The notes beneath the pieces are model-generated. The model was not told the origin of the DNA. It did no database searches and saw only the letters and a program-made list of their open reading frames with translations. Made by a program: the position numbers and the translations under genes. Shown here piece by piece: positions 12,250 through 23,460 of a DNA stretch of 64,000 bases. How positions within the stretch are numbered: position 1 is the stretch's first letter; each line of letters begins with the position of its first letter. The DNA comes from Plectosphaerella cucumerina (taxonomy: Eukaryota; Ascomycota; Sordariomycetes; Glomerellales; Plectosphaerellaceae), in contig JAGPXD010000002.1 of assembly GCA_020746995.1 (NCBI GenBank), positions 1,302,001 through 1,366,000 of the forward strand, written 5' to 3'.

Positions 12250-12332
12250 ATGCACCAAATAGCCGCGTCAAATGATCCAAAAGTTGTCATTCATCCGTCC
12301 GGGGTATAAACAGCGCCCCCTGCTTCTTCTCC

Positions 12333-14490
12333 TCACTTGTGCTTCTTCTCCCCCGCCTCCTTCCCCAGCTCCGCCAGCGCCTCCTCGTACGCCTTGACCT
12401 TCTCGGCATCGAACCCAACATGCTCTGCCTCGCGGTCGCCCACCCGCACCCTCGCCACTTCGGCATGCCTCCTGATGCCCGCCCACTTGCCCACGGCGCC
12501 CCAGAACCATCCGCTCTCGCGCGTCTCCACGAGCGTGACTGCCCTGCCTGGCCTTCCCGCACGCGCCGTGCGGCCCACGCGGTGAACGTAGCCGGCCGCG
12601 CTGGCTGGTAGGTCGTAGTTGATCACGTTGTCGAGCGCCGGCAAATCGATACCACGCGCCACGAGGTCCGAGGCGACGAGGATGCGGAGGGTGCCTGATG
12701 CGAATGATGAGAGAACCCGGCGACGGTGAGACGTCTTCTGTGTCGACGTCAGGGTGCCGATGAGGGGTGCCAGCGGCGGGGACACAAGCGCGAGGAGGCG
12801 GGAGAGACGAAGGGCGGCCTCGTTGGACTTTGTGAAGATGAGCACCGTCTTTCCAAAGGCACCAGCCGGAGCCTTTGCCTTGGTCTCCTTTGGCGCCGCG
12901 TCGGAATCTCCCGAGGATGACGACGTATCCGAGTCGGACTCGTCCGACGATGTGTCGGAATCCTCCTCGGAGCTCGTGTCCTCCTCCTCGGCCTTCTTCT
13001 TCCCTTCGACGGCAGCTGGGGCCGAGTCGGCCGGCGCCAAAAGGTGGTCGCCCTTCAGCAACTCCAGAAGATACAGCGGCTTCAACGTCGTGTTGTACAC
13101 CCTCACTGCCGCCTCCTCCAGCTGCGACGGCAGCGTGTGCTCAGCCGTCTGTGCCGCCTTGCCATCGCCCTTCGCGCCCTCGAGCACGATGAGCTGTGGG
13201 AACCGCAGCTGCAGGCCCCCGAGCAAGCTCAGATCGCGTGTCAGCGTGGCACTGAGGATGACCTTGCGCACGCCCGAGAGGTTCGAGCCCGGGTGGTCGC
13301 GGGCGCTGAACTTTTTCGTGCTCAGCAGCGGCATCACCACGTCAAGCCAGCCCTGGAAGCTCTGCGCCAGCAGCCTGTCTGCCTCATCCACAACGAGCCA
13401 GCGCACATAGTCGAGCGAGAAACCGGGCGTCTGGTTGATATGGTCTACCAGACGGCCGGGTGTGCAGATCAGGACATCAACGCGCGACTTGTGGTCAACG
13501 ACGTGATCGGGGAGATGGCTCGCCACAGGTCGCGGGTGGATCTTCTCGTCGTCCGGGTCCGAGTCCGAGTCCTCGACGTAGGACCAAGGGCCGCGGAACC
13601 GGCGGAGCGCCTGCTTGTACGCCCGGGGGTCGTAGCGCTGAATTTCCTCGACGAGAGCGGCTTGGTCCTGCTTGAGCTGCTGACTGCCGATGGAGATACC
13701 GATGCGGACCTTCTTTGCGTCCTTGCCGTCAAAGGCGGCGGCGCACATCTGGAAGACCTCCTGTGCCTGGACGACAAGCTCTCGCGTCGGCAGCACGATG
13801 AGCGCGCGCAGCCGCGTCACCTGGCCGCCACTGATGTCGCGCACGATCGGCAGTGCGTAGGCCAGGGTCTTTCCAGAGCCGGTGGCTGCGGCTACTAGCA
13901 GGTCTCCCTGACGGGTCTTGCTGGTAGGGAGCAGCATCGGGATGGCGGCCGTCTGCACGGCGAAGGCGTCTTTGAAGCCCTTTGCCTCGAGGGCCTTGCC
14001 GACCTTCTCGCTGATTCCAATATCGGCAAACGGCGTTCTCGTGTCGGGGGCGACGCGGATGGGTGCTGCCAGCCAGGAAGGAAGGGTCTCGTAGGTGGGT
14101 TTCGAGGTGTCGACGGCCACTGGCTCGGGTTGAGGGAGAGGCTCCAGGCCGTGCATTTCGAGGTCTGAGGGTTCGTCGACGTCCATTGGGTCTTCTTCCA
14201 CGGCTGCTGCTGTCTGCAGGGCCTTTGCCTTTTTGGCCATGATGGTGGCATGCCGCCGGTCTGCTTCCTCATCGTCTTCGCTCTCCTCCACCGTAGCCTT
14301 CTTCTTCTTGGGTTTGTCGCGCTTTTCCTTCTTTTGCTTTTTCACAGCTGCAGCATCTTGTTCCTCCTCTTCCTCGCTGGAGGGTTCGCTGGAGCTGGAG
14401 CTGTCCGAGGACGAGTCGGAGGTCGAGTCCGAATCTGATGGTGCGTTCTTTGACTTCTTCTTGCTCTTGGTCTTCCTCTGGTCCCCATCG

Positions 14491-14522
<32 letters not shown>

Positions 14523-14747
14523 ATCGCTGCCCCCTGACTTGGACTTTTTCAGCCGGGGCGCTGGACTGGCTTCATTGTTGAAAGATTCGTCATGCTTGCG
14601 CTTGCTGGCTGGCGAGAGACCTCTCGGAGGGTGGACGGGCGAGGCTGGCCTGGGAACATATGTGGATGTGGGCAATCCGAATCGAGGAGCCGGTGGCGCA
14701 CCGGAGTCGGCCTTTTTGCTCGCAGCCGGGACGTATCGGGCGTACAT
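12333..14747 (-). CDS. DBP6: ATP-dependent DEAD-box RNA helicase DBP6 (DDX51-like), ribosome biogenesis
   Basis: Uninterrupted frame of 804 residues starting MYARYVPAA, the characteristic Dbp6 N-terminus. The N-terminal 200 residues are low-complexity: a Ser-Asp run (residues about 73-89), acidic Ser/Glu runs and Lys-rich stretches typical of nucleolar proteins. Helicase motifs follow: ATGSGKT (288-294), PTREL (320-324), TPGRL (429-433), DEAD (454-457), SAT (499-501), ARGIDLP (697-703) and HRVGRTARAG (722-731). Dbp6/DDX51 proteins unwind RNA in early 60S pre-ribosomes in the nucleolus. An acidic serine-rich insertion (residues about 585-620) separates the two RecA domains. The gene is divergent from GPI3, with 487 bases between the start codons. 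Confidence 0.93.
14488..14529. repeat. Hexanucleotide repeat (TCGCTG) inside DBP6
   Basis: About seven tandem copies of TCGCTG on the plus strand, one of them imperfect. On the coding strand this encodes the alternating Ser-Asp run near residues 73-89 of DBP6. Six-base units keep the frame, so length variation would only change the number of SD pairs. Confidence 0.9.
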
Positions 14748-15234
14748 CGTGTGTGTGTTTGGTGGTGGTGAGAAGACGACGTGGAGGGGTCCGAGTCTGG
14801 CTCCTCAGTCGTGCCTGCCTTCTCCATTGGAAAGAGCTCCTCCAAAAAATTTGGGCGCTGGCGGCTTATCGCACTTCTGCCGTTTCTGACCGCTTCAATC
14901 GACGGCAGCTGCTTATCGGCACCCTGGTCCGTCATCCAGGAACAGGGACCACATTGCGTCCAAGCTTCCAAGGTTCCCTGAGAGGTCCAGCACATGCCAC
15001 TGTCGCACTTTCAACATCACCCACTTGGAGCTCAGCGACAGCATCTCCCGCGCCACCACATCCACAGGCCAACAGCCTGACGAACCGACACATTCGACGA
15101 CCTCCGCAGCTCGAGACTGTCCGAACAAACTAGAATAAGCTTCGTCCACCCCACACCATCATGAACCCCGCCTCCCGACCGACACATCCCCCGTAACAAC
15201 TCGACACCCTACACCTACACACACAACCGCCACC
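14748..15234. promoter_or_regulatory. Divergent promoter region of DBP6 and GPI3
   Basis: 487 bases between two start codons on opposite strands; it must contain both promoters and both 5' leaders. The leader before GPI3 is rich in ACAC and CCACC, ending CAACCGCCACCATGG, a good start context. No clear TATA element is seen. Confidence 0.6.
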
Positions 15235-16789
15235 ATGGGCCGGCGAAAGTACAACATCGCCATGGTCAGCGACTTCTTCTTCCCACAACCTGGCGGGATT
15301 GAGAGCCACATCTACCAGCTGTCGTCCAAGCTGATAGACCGCGGACACAAGGTCATCGTCATCACGCACGCCTACGATGGACGTACCGGGGTTCGGTACC
15401 TGACCAACGGCCTCAAGGTGTACCACGTGCCGTTCCTGGTCATCTTCCGCTCGGCCACTTTCCCGACCGTCTTCTCCTTCTTCCCAATGTTCCGCAACAT
15501 CGTCATCCGCGAGCGCATTGAGATTGTGCATGGCCACGCCGATCTGAGCAGCCTGTGCCACGAGGCTATCCTGCACGCCCGCACCATGGGCCTGCGCACC
15601 GTCTTTACGGATCACTCCTTGTTTGGATTCGCCGACGCCGCGAGCATCCTGACGAACAAGCTGCTCAAGTTCTCCCTGAGCGATGTGGATCATGTCATCT
15701 GCGTGAGCCACACATGGTGGGTGCCCTGCGTTGAGCCTCTTTCCGTGCAAGACTAACTTTCCCTCCAGTAAAGAGAATACGGTCCTCCGCGCATCCCTAA
15801 ACCCACACATCGTGTCGGTCATTCCCAATGCTGTGGTGTCAGAGAACTTCCGACCTCTCAACTATGCCAACCCCCCCGACGAAAACGCGCGATTCGCGCA
15901 CAATCCGCCGCCAGCGCATCACTTGGGCCCCAACGATATGATCACCATCGTTGTCATATCACGGCTCTTCTACAACAAAGGCACGGACCTGCTGACCGCG
16001 GCGATCCCGCGCATTCTCTTCGACCACCCCAACACGCGGTTCATCATTGCGGGCTCGGGTCCCAAGGCCATCGACCTGGAGCAGATGATTGAGCAGAACG
16101 TGCTGCAGGACCGGGTTGAAATGCTGGGCCCTGTGCGCCACGAGGAAGTGCGCGACGTCATGGTGCGCGGACACATCTACCTGCACCCGTCACTCACAGA
16201 AGCGTTCGGTACGGTCATCGTCGAGGCGGCATCATGCGGGCTCTACGTGGTGTGCACGCAGGTGGGCGGCATCCCCGAGGTGCTACCGAGCCACATGACG
16301 CAGTTTGCGAAGCCCGAGGAGGACGACCTCGTGGCGGCGACGGGGCGGGCGATCGCAGCGCTGAGGGCAAACAAGGTGCGGACGGAGCGGTTCCACGACC
16401 AGGTCAAGAAGATGTACTCTTGGACCAACGTAGCCATGCGCACGGAGCGGGTCTACGACCGCATCTGCGGGGAGGACGGCGACGACGAGGACGAGCGGGG
16501 GCTGTACTCGGCGGCGGCCGGCATCTACGGAGGTGCGGCTGCTGCGGCGGCGGCGCGGGGCCGGGCGTCGGGGACGGAGCACAGCTTCGCGCTGATTGAC
16601 CGGCTCAAGCGGTACTACGGCTGCGGCATCTGGGCGGGCAAGCTCTTTTGCCTATGCGTGATCGTTGATTACCTGCTGTTTCTGGTGCTGGAGATGGTGT
16701 TCCCGCGGGAGGACATTGACATTTGTCCCGACTGGCCGCGGAAGAAGTTTCCGCCCGAGGAGGGGGAAGAGGCAGACGCGACGCGATGA
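15235..16789 (+). CDS. GPI3: GPI-GlcNAc transferase catalytic subunit GPI3/PIG-A
   Basis: Two exons, 15235-15716 and 15769-16789, give 500 residues; the 52-base intron splits a Cys codon (TG|T) in SHTCKENT. It transfers GlcNAc from UDP-GlcNAc to phosphatidylinositol, the first step of GPI-anchor synthesis, on the cytosolic face of the ER. The start IAMVSDFFFPQPGGIESHIYQLS and HGHADLSSLCHEA are signatures of PIG-A. The GT4 donor-site motif E-x7-E is present in the segment SLTEAFGTVIVEAASCG. A C-terminal membrane helix (LFCLCVIVDYLLFLVLEMVF) precedes the tail FPREDIDICPDWP. A Gly/Ala-rich insertion (about residues 415-435) occurs before that helix; yeast Gpi3 is shorter there. Assignment is firm. 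Confidence 0.95.
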
Positions 16790-17463
16790 CAGCGAGCAGT
16801 GGATCTGATGATTTCTCGGACACCTCAGAGTGTGGATTTTTTTTGGTTTGGGCACATCAAGCATGGCGTTTCAGAGGGGATTGGATCGGGCATCACTGAG
16901 GGGCGCGTTATTACAGGTACCTAGAGATCGGCACGGGGCGGTGGATGCATGCATAACGGGCCTGAAGCATGATGAACAAGATTAATGCATTACTCGCCCA
17001 CCGGCGCCCTTTTGCTGCCGTTTTCCGCGCAGCCACTTTCCATTCCGGGCGGCTTCAGTTCCCGAGTCCGAGACAGACAGTTCGGGGAGGAATAGAAAAT
17101 GCGGCTTGGGGTGTTCTATTTATGGGGGGAGCAGTTGGATGTCAGGGGACGCGGCGGAATGCCGGCGCGCTGTGGACCTGTGGTGGTGGTGCCGGACGCG
17201 GTTTCCTGGGGGTGATGGCTGCTTCTCATCGGACAGCTCTTTGCGACCGGCTTTATTCGGTCGGTCGACTTGATGATTGTGTATGGTAGTGTGTGTGTGT
17301 TGTTGTGTAAACGGGTATCAGCGAAAGTCGATGCAAATAATTGACCTCGGCTCGGGGGTTGGTTGGTGGTGGTAGAGGGAAATGAGTCGGGTGTCAAGAC
17401 CGGGGGTGGTCGATTAAAAGGGGGTCGTAGATGAAAAAGGTGACGGAAGGTGAATTAGCTCTC
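16790..17463. other. Intergenic region (convergent 3' ends)
   Basis: About 670 bases between the GPI3 stop and the stop of the minus-strand coiled-coil gene. It contains T-runs and a short GT repeat (17290-17302) and probably both polyadenylation sites. No coding potential is seen. Confidence 0.45.
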
Positions 17464-18092
17464 TCAAGAGCGGTCGCCATCTAGAACGCGAGTCAGCGAT
17501 TGTGGTCTTGGACGATGGGTCAAGTGCACACGCGAGGCGGACCTTCGCTGGCGGTGGGCGTGGGCGGCATGTTGGCCGAGGACGGGGCGGCGGCCTGGTT
17601 CTGACGCGCCGTACCTGGTCGGGACCGGGCCTTGTCCTGGATCTGCTGGAGCTGGTCGTCTGTCGACGGCGGCCGGGGGGCCTCGGTCTGTTGGGTGGTT
17701 GTGGTTGTGGTGTTGAGGGGAGTGCGGGCGTGGACGCCGCCGCGCTGGAGGCGGGCTTCCATCTCCTTGATGCGCTTCTCGAGGGACTCGAGTTCGGAGG
17801 TCTGGGTCTGGACGGTCTGCTTGCTTGGGGGGTGTTAGAGACGCAAAGGGGGAAGGGGAGGAATGGAGACAAACCGCTCGTTGAGCTTCTCGTCGAGGTC
17901 GGCGACGCTGTTCTCGATGCGGAAGATGTCCATGAGTTCCTGGGAGAAGGTCCTCGCGATGGTGCTTGGGGATGTCAGCCGGCGGGAAGTTCAGGTCGAG
18001 TGAGGGGATGAGATGGGCGCGTACGACTGGGGGCGACGGCCGCTGGGCTTCCAGTCGCGGTCGAGCTCTTCGTCGGTGATCTGGTGGGCCAT
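17464..18092 (-). CDS. Small coiled-coil protein of unknown function
   Basis: I do not recognise the family. Minus-strand exons 18092-18025, 17964-17875 and from 17823 are joined by introns of 60 and 51 bases in consistent phase. The product starts MAHQITDEELDRDWKPSG and contains a heptad-like segment, residues about 35-75 (FRIENSVADLDEKLNERKQ then SELESLEKRIKEMEARLQ), followed by a Thr/Pro/Gln-rich tail. The 3' end is ambiguous. Reading through exon 3 stops at 17520 (153 residues). A third intron (17542-17481, branch site CTGAC, acceptor TTCTAG, but weak donor GTCCGC) gives the tail SEDGDRS and a stop at 17464 (151 residues). A GTGTGC donor would give a longer tail ending at 17394. A soluble coiled-coil adaptor is plausible; nothing more can be said. 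Confidence 0.65.
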
Positions 18093-19281
18093 TGTAGTGA
18101 TTATTGGTGTTGTAATATGGTTGGTATAGCTGGAGACGAAAGTGTCGGTCGGGCTGGTGTCGAGCAGAAGAGTGAAGCGGTCAAGATTGCAAGTTGTCGA
18201 GAGAGCTCCGAGTCCAAGAGTTCCTGGGTCCTCGACCTGGAATTATAGCATTAAAAAAGGGGCCCCAGGGAGGGGGGGAGAGCAGATGGCCGCACCCAGG
18301 GGCGTGGCGCTGATCAGCAGCTAGCCACCCCCCTCGACAGATTGATGGGAGGTGGGGACAAGATCCCAAGGCACCCGACACAATGCCTGTCAGCCGGGCG
18401 CATCACACGACTCGCTGGGGACTCGGGAGGGGGGAGATATGCCATGTCCATGCGGCGATATGAAGCGGCAAGGCAGGGAGGCGGGCGGCATCATGCTGCA
18501 GTGCTCAGCGCTCAGCCTCGACGCCAGGGCGCTTTGTGGTCTGAAGACGGTCACTGGCAGGATATTCAAGATGCCATCTCCCCCTCCTTGGCAAAGAGGG
18601 GCCCAGGGCGTGGAGGAAGGGGGGGAGTGGACTATCAATTTGGTGCACCGGATGGCGCTGTGGTTCGCGCTGAACACTGCCAGTCTGCCAGTGAGAAAAT
18701 AGGGGGTCATCATTCCAGCTGTCCGTCGTGTTATCCGCCCGCGGCCCGCCCAAGTTTAATGTCCCGCCCGCCCGCCGCCGCTGGCGTGCATTGCTTGCGA
18801 TGGTTGCATGATTGAAGCCGGCGCCAAAAGGAAGCCGCGCTGCCGGAGGCGTCCAGGCAAGGGATGTTCGGGACAATTACCTAGGTTTAGTAGGCAAGTA
18901 AAAGTAACGTGCGCATGTCCCTCATGTTCGTGGCACAGCCCTGCTGCCCCATCCCCCGCCACTGGAGCATGATGCCGCCGGGGAGATGTGCACTCAGCAG
19001 CATTCAAGTTAGGTGTCCACGCGCGGGCGGCATGTGCCGCTGCATTAGGGGCCAAGGGGCACGAGATTGCAGGGGTCTCTGCCGATGCGCCGGCTTGTCT
19101 GGGCATTTTTGGGGAGGGCACGTGACGAGACAGGAGGCGGCGCCTGCAACACGCCAGGTCACATGACTCTGCCAATGTCCCAGCCATGAAACCTCAACAC
19201 CACGCACTGCCTTCAAAACATCGCCAGCTTCATATCCAGCCTCCCGTGATATCATCTCTCATCCGTTTTGTATAGTATACC
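18093..19281. other. Intergenic region
   Basis: 1.19 kb holding the promoter of the coiled-coil gene and the 3' flank of the tannase gene. GC-rich with runs of G (18265-18285) and several overlapping non-coding frames. No structured element was recognised. Confidence 0.45.
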
Positions 19282-20859
19282 TCACACACACTCCCAGCTC
19301 TCCGCCAAATCCGCATCGCCCCCCTTGTACACGTTCCGCCCCGGATACTTGCAATGCCTCCTCTGGAACTTCACCGTCTCCCCATCCGCCTCAAACGCAG
19401 TCCCCAGCACGGCCTCCGGCGCCTCCCCTTCCTCCACCCACTTCACGATAGCAGTCAGCACATTCTTCTCCGCCTCCTCCCCCGCCAGCGTCGCCGCATT
19501 GTTTCCAATCGCCGACGCCCCCGAACCCCCGCGGCAATGTCCCATGCCCGAGATGCGGAAGTATCGATAAAATTCATCCAGATCCGAAGTTCGCAGCCCC
19601 ATCGTGCGCACCACGTGGTCGTAGTACCGCGCCGAATTGTCGCTGCTGATCAGGGCGTCCTGGAGACCGTGGTAGTGCAGGATTTTGAGGCCCGAGTCCC
19701 TCGCGCCGGAGAGGTCCCCGTCAAAGGCGTCAATGTTGAAGTTGTTAATGTTCCGCGCCGCCTCGATGTCGTCAAGCGTCACGTTGCCGTCGTAAGAAAG
19801 ATCCTCGTAAACAAAGTACTTCCACCAGTCGGCGGCATAAACGAACGGACGACCGTTCCAGAGGATGCCTGACGCGTCCACGCCGGGTTGCATGCGAGGG
19901 TAGACCAGCTTGCCGTGCTTGTCGTAAATGGGCGATGAGACGCGGCGAACCGTCTCGGCTTGAGGGCCGGTCAGGCACGTGTCTGAGGGAGCCTGGCCCG
20001 GGGCGCAGAGGAGACGCTCAGGACGGTACTGGCATAGGTTCGGGTCCTCGATGACAGTGTCGACGTGTCCGTCGAGCCCGTCGCACTGCGCGAGCGTGTC
20101 GTTCACAACAAGCTTCCATTGCGCCGGCGTAAGGAACGTGGCTGACCCTGGAGGACCCGTGATGCCGTACTGGCTGCCGGAGAAGACCTGCAGGGCCGTA
20201 AAGTCGAATGCCGGCGCGCCGGCGACGATGCCGTCGAAATCCTCCGGGAAGTTCTGCGCTTCCATGAACCCCTGGCGCCCGCCCGTCGAGCAGCCGAGGT
20301 AATACGCCTTGTCGTGCTTCTTCCCATACAGCGTCTCAGTCGCCTGCTTTCCCACGGTGACGCCGGTACGGAGGGCGCGGTAGGCAAAGTCTTCGACAAC
20401 CCCAGGCTTTCCAAGGAACGGTTCGCCCGTGTTTCCATCATGGCCGTTATTCGTCCCCACGACCGCGAATCCACGCTGAGCGCCGTAGTTGAGATCCGTG
20501 TGGGCGATACATCCCCCCAAACCACCATTACCCACGGCCAGGAACCGCCCTGTCCAGTTCAGGGGCAGCCATGCCTCGATGTCGACGGAGCTGTCTTCCC
20601 CGGTGCGGGTTGTCAGGCGCACGCGACAGAAGGAGTAGTCGACGACAGACCCAAAGGCCGCGCAGGTGGGGTGCGTCGAGGCGGCGGTGACGTTTGCGCC
20701 GGCCTGGACGAACTCTGTGCCGCGGACGGTGGTGTTGGCGGCCTCGGAGGCGAGAGTGTCGCCTAGGGAGGTGCACTGCTGGGAGAAGCCGCAGACGGCT
20801 GCCCGAGCGGCGGAGAGGAGGAGGAGAGGGGAGGTGAGTATGTGCGCAGGCGTCTTCAT
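19282..20859 (-). CDS. Secreted tannase/feruloyl esterase family hydrolase
   Basis: Single exon, 525 residues from the ATG at 20859; the frame extends further upstream, but this start gives a signal peptide (MKTPAHILTSPLLLLSAARA) and lies about 76 bases downstream of a TATATA box. It belongs to the tannase family, which hydrolyses ester bonds in gallotannins or feruloylated cell-wall polysaccharides. The catalytic CS-D-HC motif is intact: C190-S191 in GCSTGGRQG, D401 in HGLQDALIS, H441-C442 in GMGHCRGG. A calcium-site-like loop CDGLDGHVDTVIED is present. N-glycosylation sequons (NWT, NTT, NVT) and many cysteines fit an extracellular enzyme. Tannase versus feruloyl esterase B activity cannot be separated by eye. 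It is the first of three adjacent minus-strand genes for secretory-pathway proteins. Confidence 0.9.
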   Translation of the reverse strand: MKTPAHILTSPLLLLSAARAAVCGFSQQCTSLGDTLASEAANTTVRGTEFVQAGANVTAASTHPTCAAFGSVVDYSFCRVRLTTRTGEDSSVDIEAWLPLNWTGRFLAVGNGGLGGCIAHTDLNYGAQRGFAVVGTNNGHDGNTGEPFLGKPGVVEDFAYRALRTGVTVGKQATETLYGKKHDKAYYLGCSTGGRQGFMEAQNFPEDFDGIVAGAPAFDFTALQVFSGSQYGITGPPGSATFLTPAQWKLVVNDTLAQCDGLDGHVDTVIEDPNLCQYRPERLLCAPGQAPSDTCLTGPQAETVRRVSSPIYDKHGKLVYPRMQPGVDASGILWNGRPFVYAADWWKYFVYEDLSYDGNVTLDDIEAARNINNFNIDAFDGDLSGARDSGLKILHYHGLQDALISSDNSARYYDHVVRTMGLRTSDLDEFYRYFRISGMGHCRGGSGASAIGNNAATLAGEEAEKNVLTAIVKWVEEGEAPEAVLGTAFEADGETVKFQRRHCKYPGRNVYKGGDADLAESWECV

Positions 20860-21573
20860 GGCGGGCGAGGGGGGGCAAGTGAGGGTGTTGATGGCCCGGT
20901 GGGTGGTGTTCGTCCAGGGGGAGGCGTGGCGGAATATATACTGGTCCATCTTGGGGGAAGATCTTGGGGGGGGAAGAAATGTCCGGGGAAGGGGCGATTC
21001 TCCGAGGAAAGTCCCCTACCTTACTGTCAACGGGCGGCGGTGAGTCGTGACGCTGCAGATCCAATCTGTCGACGACCTTCGATATCGAGATGACGACGGA
21101 AGGTGGGCGGATATGCCGACCTCGGCAGCCGATGATCCCCTCACCAAGCACGCTGCAACCCTACTTGCCTACCAACCAGCCCCGGCCGGCCCTAAGAAGT
21201 CTGCGACCCCGCAAACGGCCCCGCCGCTCGGCCGTACCGACTCGCGTCGGAGATGGTGAGTGCCGCGGCCGCTACCCCTTTTAGACTTGTTTTCCCCACG
21301 GGGCTACAGGGCAGATGGCTGCTCAAGGCCCTCGGAGGCGTTCATCGCGGCCCGCTGCATATCACCTCGACGGCCTCTCGGCCCCGATGAGGCTTGTCGT
21401 CCGCGGGTAAATGTTCTCGCGCTATAGACGCTCGATTTTTTCCACGGCCATGTCCGGCAGGCAAGTTCGGCAGGGAGCAAGGCTGTTTGTCTAGATACCT
21501 CGGGAGGAAGCAAGCGCCATGATGACCAGGTGATATCATTGGGAATGTAGGAAGTTGCAGGCTAATATGTTTC
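20860..21573. promoter_or_regulatory. Upstream region of the tannase gene
   Basis: 714 bases between the tannase start and the kelch gene stop. A TATA box (TATATA at 20935-20940) lies about 76 bases upstream of the tannase ATG on the minus strand. GC palindromes such as GCGGCCGC (21264-21271) and GGCCGGCC (21186-21193) are candidate regulator sites, but none is assigned. Confidence 0.5.
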
Positions 21574-23460
21574 CTACCGCCTCGACGTGTCTGGCATCTC
21601 CACTGGCAACGAAGTCGCAGCCGCCTCGACCCGCGCGGGGTCGCCCTGCATCTCCGGCCGGGGACTGTGGCCGTCGAGCTCGCCTCCATACTGCGGATAT
21701 TTGTCCGCCTCTGGGTTGTATGCCTTCTGCTGCGGATAGTACTCCTGCGTCCCTGCCGGTGTGTATGCCGTGGTCGTCGCAGGGCTAGCAGCCGCCTTCT
21801 CCCGACGACGACGTCGGAGGAGATACCACAGCAGACCACCCACGATGGCAAGTCCGCCTACACCACCGACGACGGCTCCTGCGATGGCACCAGTTGAGAC
21901 GGAGCCATCGCCAGAAGCTTCACTTCCACCTCCACCGCCGCCAGAACTCGGCTCCCCTGTAGGCGTCGACGACGTCATGCTCGCAAACAGCGTCTCGACC
22001 TCGGTCGAAGTCCAGTTCACCGTACTCATGCCCCTGTGAATCATCAGTAAAGTCTTCTCCCATCGGCTTCTTCAAAACTCACCCCTCATCATACCACGAC
22101 CGAATGCTCTCATGCGTCTCATACTCCTCCGCATCCGCATCATACCGGTCCGTCCACTGTAGCGTCGCCATGTCGAAAATGCCAATGCTCTGCGGGAACG
22201 CATCGCCATTCTCCCACATGGAGCTACCATCACTCGAGTCCAGCCCGCCCCAGCTGAGCATCTGCCTCTTCCCGACCGTCTCGCACGCGTGATCGCGCCG
22301 CGCCGGCGGGCTCTTCTCGGGCGCGAGCCGCGTCCACCGGAAGCCGGGGAGGCTGAGGGCGTACATGTCGCTGTAGCTGCGGCCCGAGTTGCGGATCTCG
22401 CCGCCGTAAAGGAAGCTATGTTGTCAGCTTTGACATCTCCCAGGACTAGGGGCAGAGACAGGGAACTTACATCTCATACGTCCCATTCCCAGCCACTCCC
22501 GTTATGCAGTGCAGCGCCCGGCCCGACGGCTTCGGCCCCGTCGTCTCCTGGCGGTGCCACGTCCCAGCCTCGAAGTCAAAGAGATAAACCGTCCCGAAAT
22601 CGACATATTGCCTCGCCGCATCGTGGCCACCCCCGAGGAGCATCACGATACCATCTTGCCCATAGCCGGGCACATGCACCGCTCTACCGCCAAAAAGGGC
22701 CCCCGTGCTCGAGTACGGCGCCTGGTCCTCCTGCGACCACGTCCTGTCGTCAAAGTCCAGCGCGACGTGCCCGACGATCCGGGATTTCGGCTCCGGCGCC
22801 GTCGACTTGTCCGAGGAGCCTCCGATGATGAATCCCCGCGAGGACGTAGACACGGTCGCGGCGCCCTGTACGCGGTCGAGTTGTTCGAAGAAGGGGCGGT
22901 TGCTGATGTCCGGCTCCTCGGACCAGGAGCCACCGCCGCTACCGTCCACCGTAAACTTCCACAAAGTGGGATCGGTGAGCCTCGTGCCCCCGACGAGCGC
23001 GCCGCCCCAGATGTAGAACGCGTCCCCTGAAGGGTCCTTGAGGAGGGCCTGGCGGTTCAGGGGCGTGGGGGGTTTAGTGGTCTCCTTCATCTCGACATCG
23101 GAAGGCGACCAGGACCTGGAGAGGTCAATGGAGATGGTGGCATTCACTGAGGGGTTAGCTGAAGCAAGTTGTGTTCATGAAGAACATACGTACTGCCGTT
23201 TGTCCTGCGGACGGAGCTGGTAAAGCCCTCCTCGGAGAGCTCACCGCCATCATAGTAGATGTAGTTGCCAATGACGGCCGCTGAAGAAGCCGTGTCAGTA
23301 TGGTCTCGCCTCAGGCCGGCCTGTCATGCTACCCACTTGTACCGCCCGATCGGCGAAGAAGAGCCCTGGGCGACGGGACATTCACAGGCTTCTCCTCCTG
23401 CCCGCTTCCCCTCGCCAGCAGCATCGAGAGCGCGAAAAAGGCCCAACCGGCGCGCGACAT
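21574..23460 (-). CDS. Kelch-repeat single-pass membrane protein with signal peptide
   Basis: Five minus-strand exons, 23460-23343, 23280-23194, 23146-22471, 22415-22083 and 22033-21574, give 557 residues; introns of 62, 47, 55 and 49 bases join in phase. Residues 1-20 are a signal peptide (MSRAGWAFFALSMLLARGSG). The ectodomain has kelch-type blades with GG pairs and spaced Tyr/Trp (YIWGGALVGG, FIIGGSSD, VMLLGGGHD, FLYGGEIRN, MLSWGGLD). A Gly/Ser-rich stalk (about residues 433-450) leads to one transmembrane helix (AIAGAVVGGVGGLAIVGGLLW, about 454-474), five arginines and a Pro/Tyr-rich cytoplasmic tail. The topology resembles fungal surface sensors or adhesion proteins: an extracellular beta-propeller on a membrane anchor. 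Ligand and partners are unknown. Confidence 0.85.
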
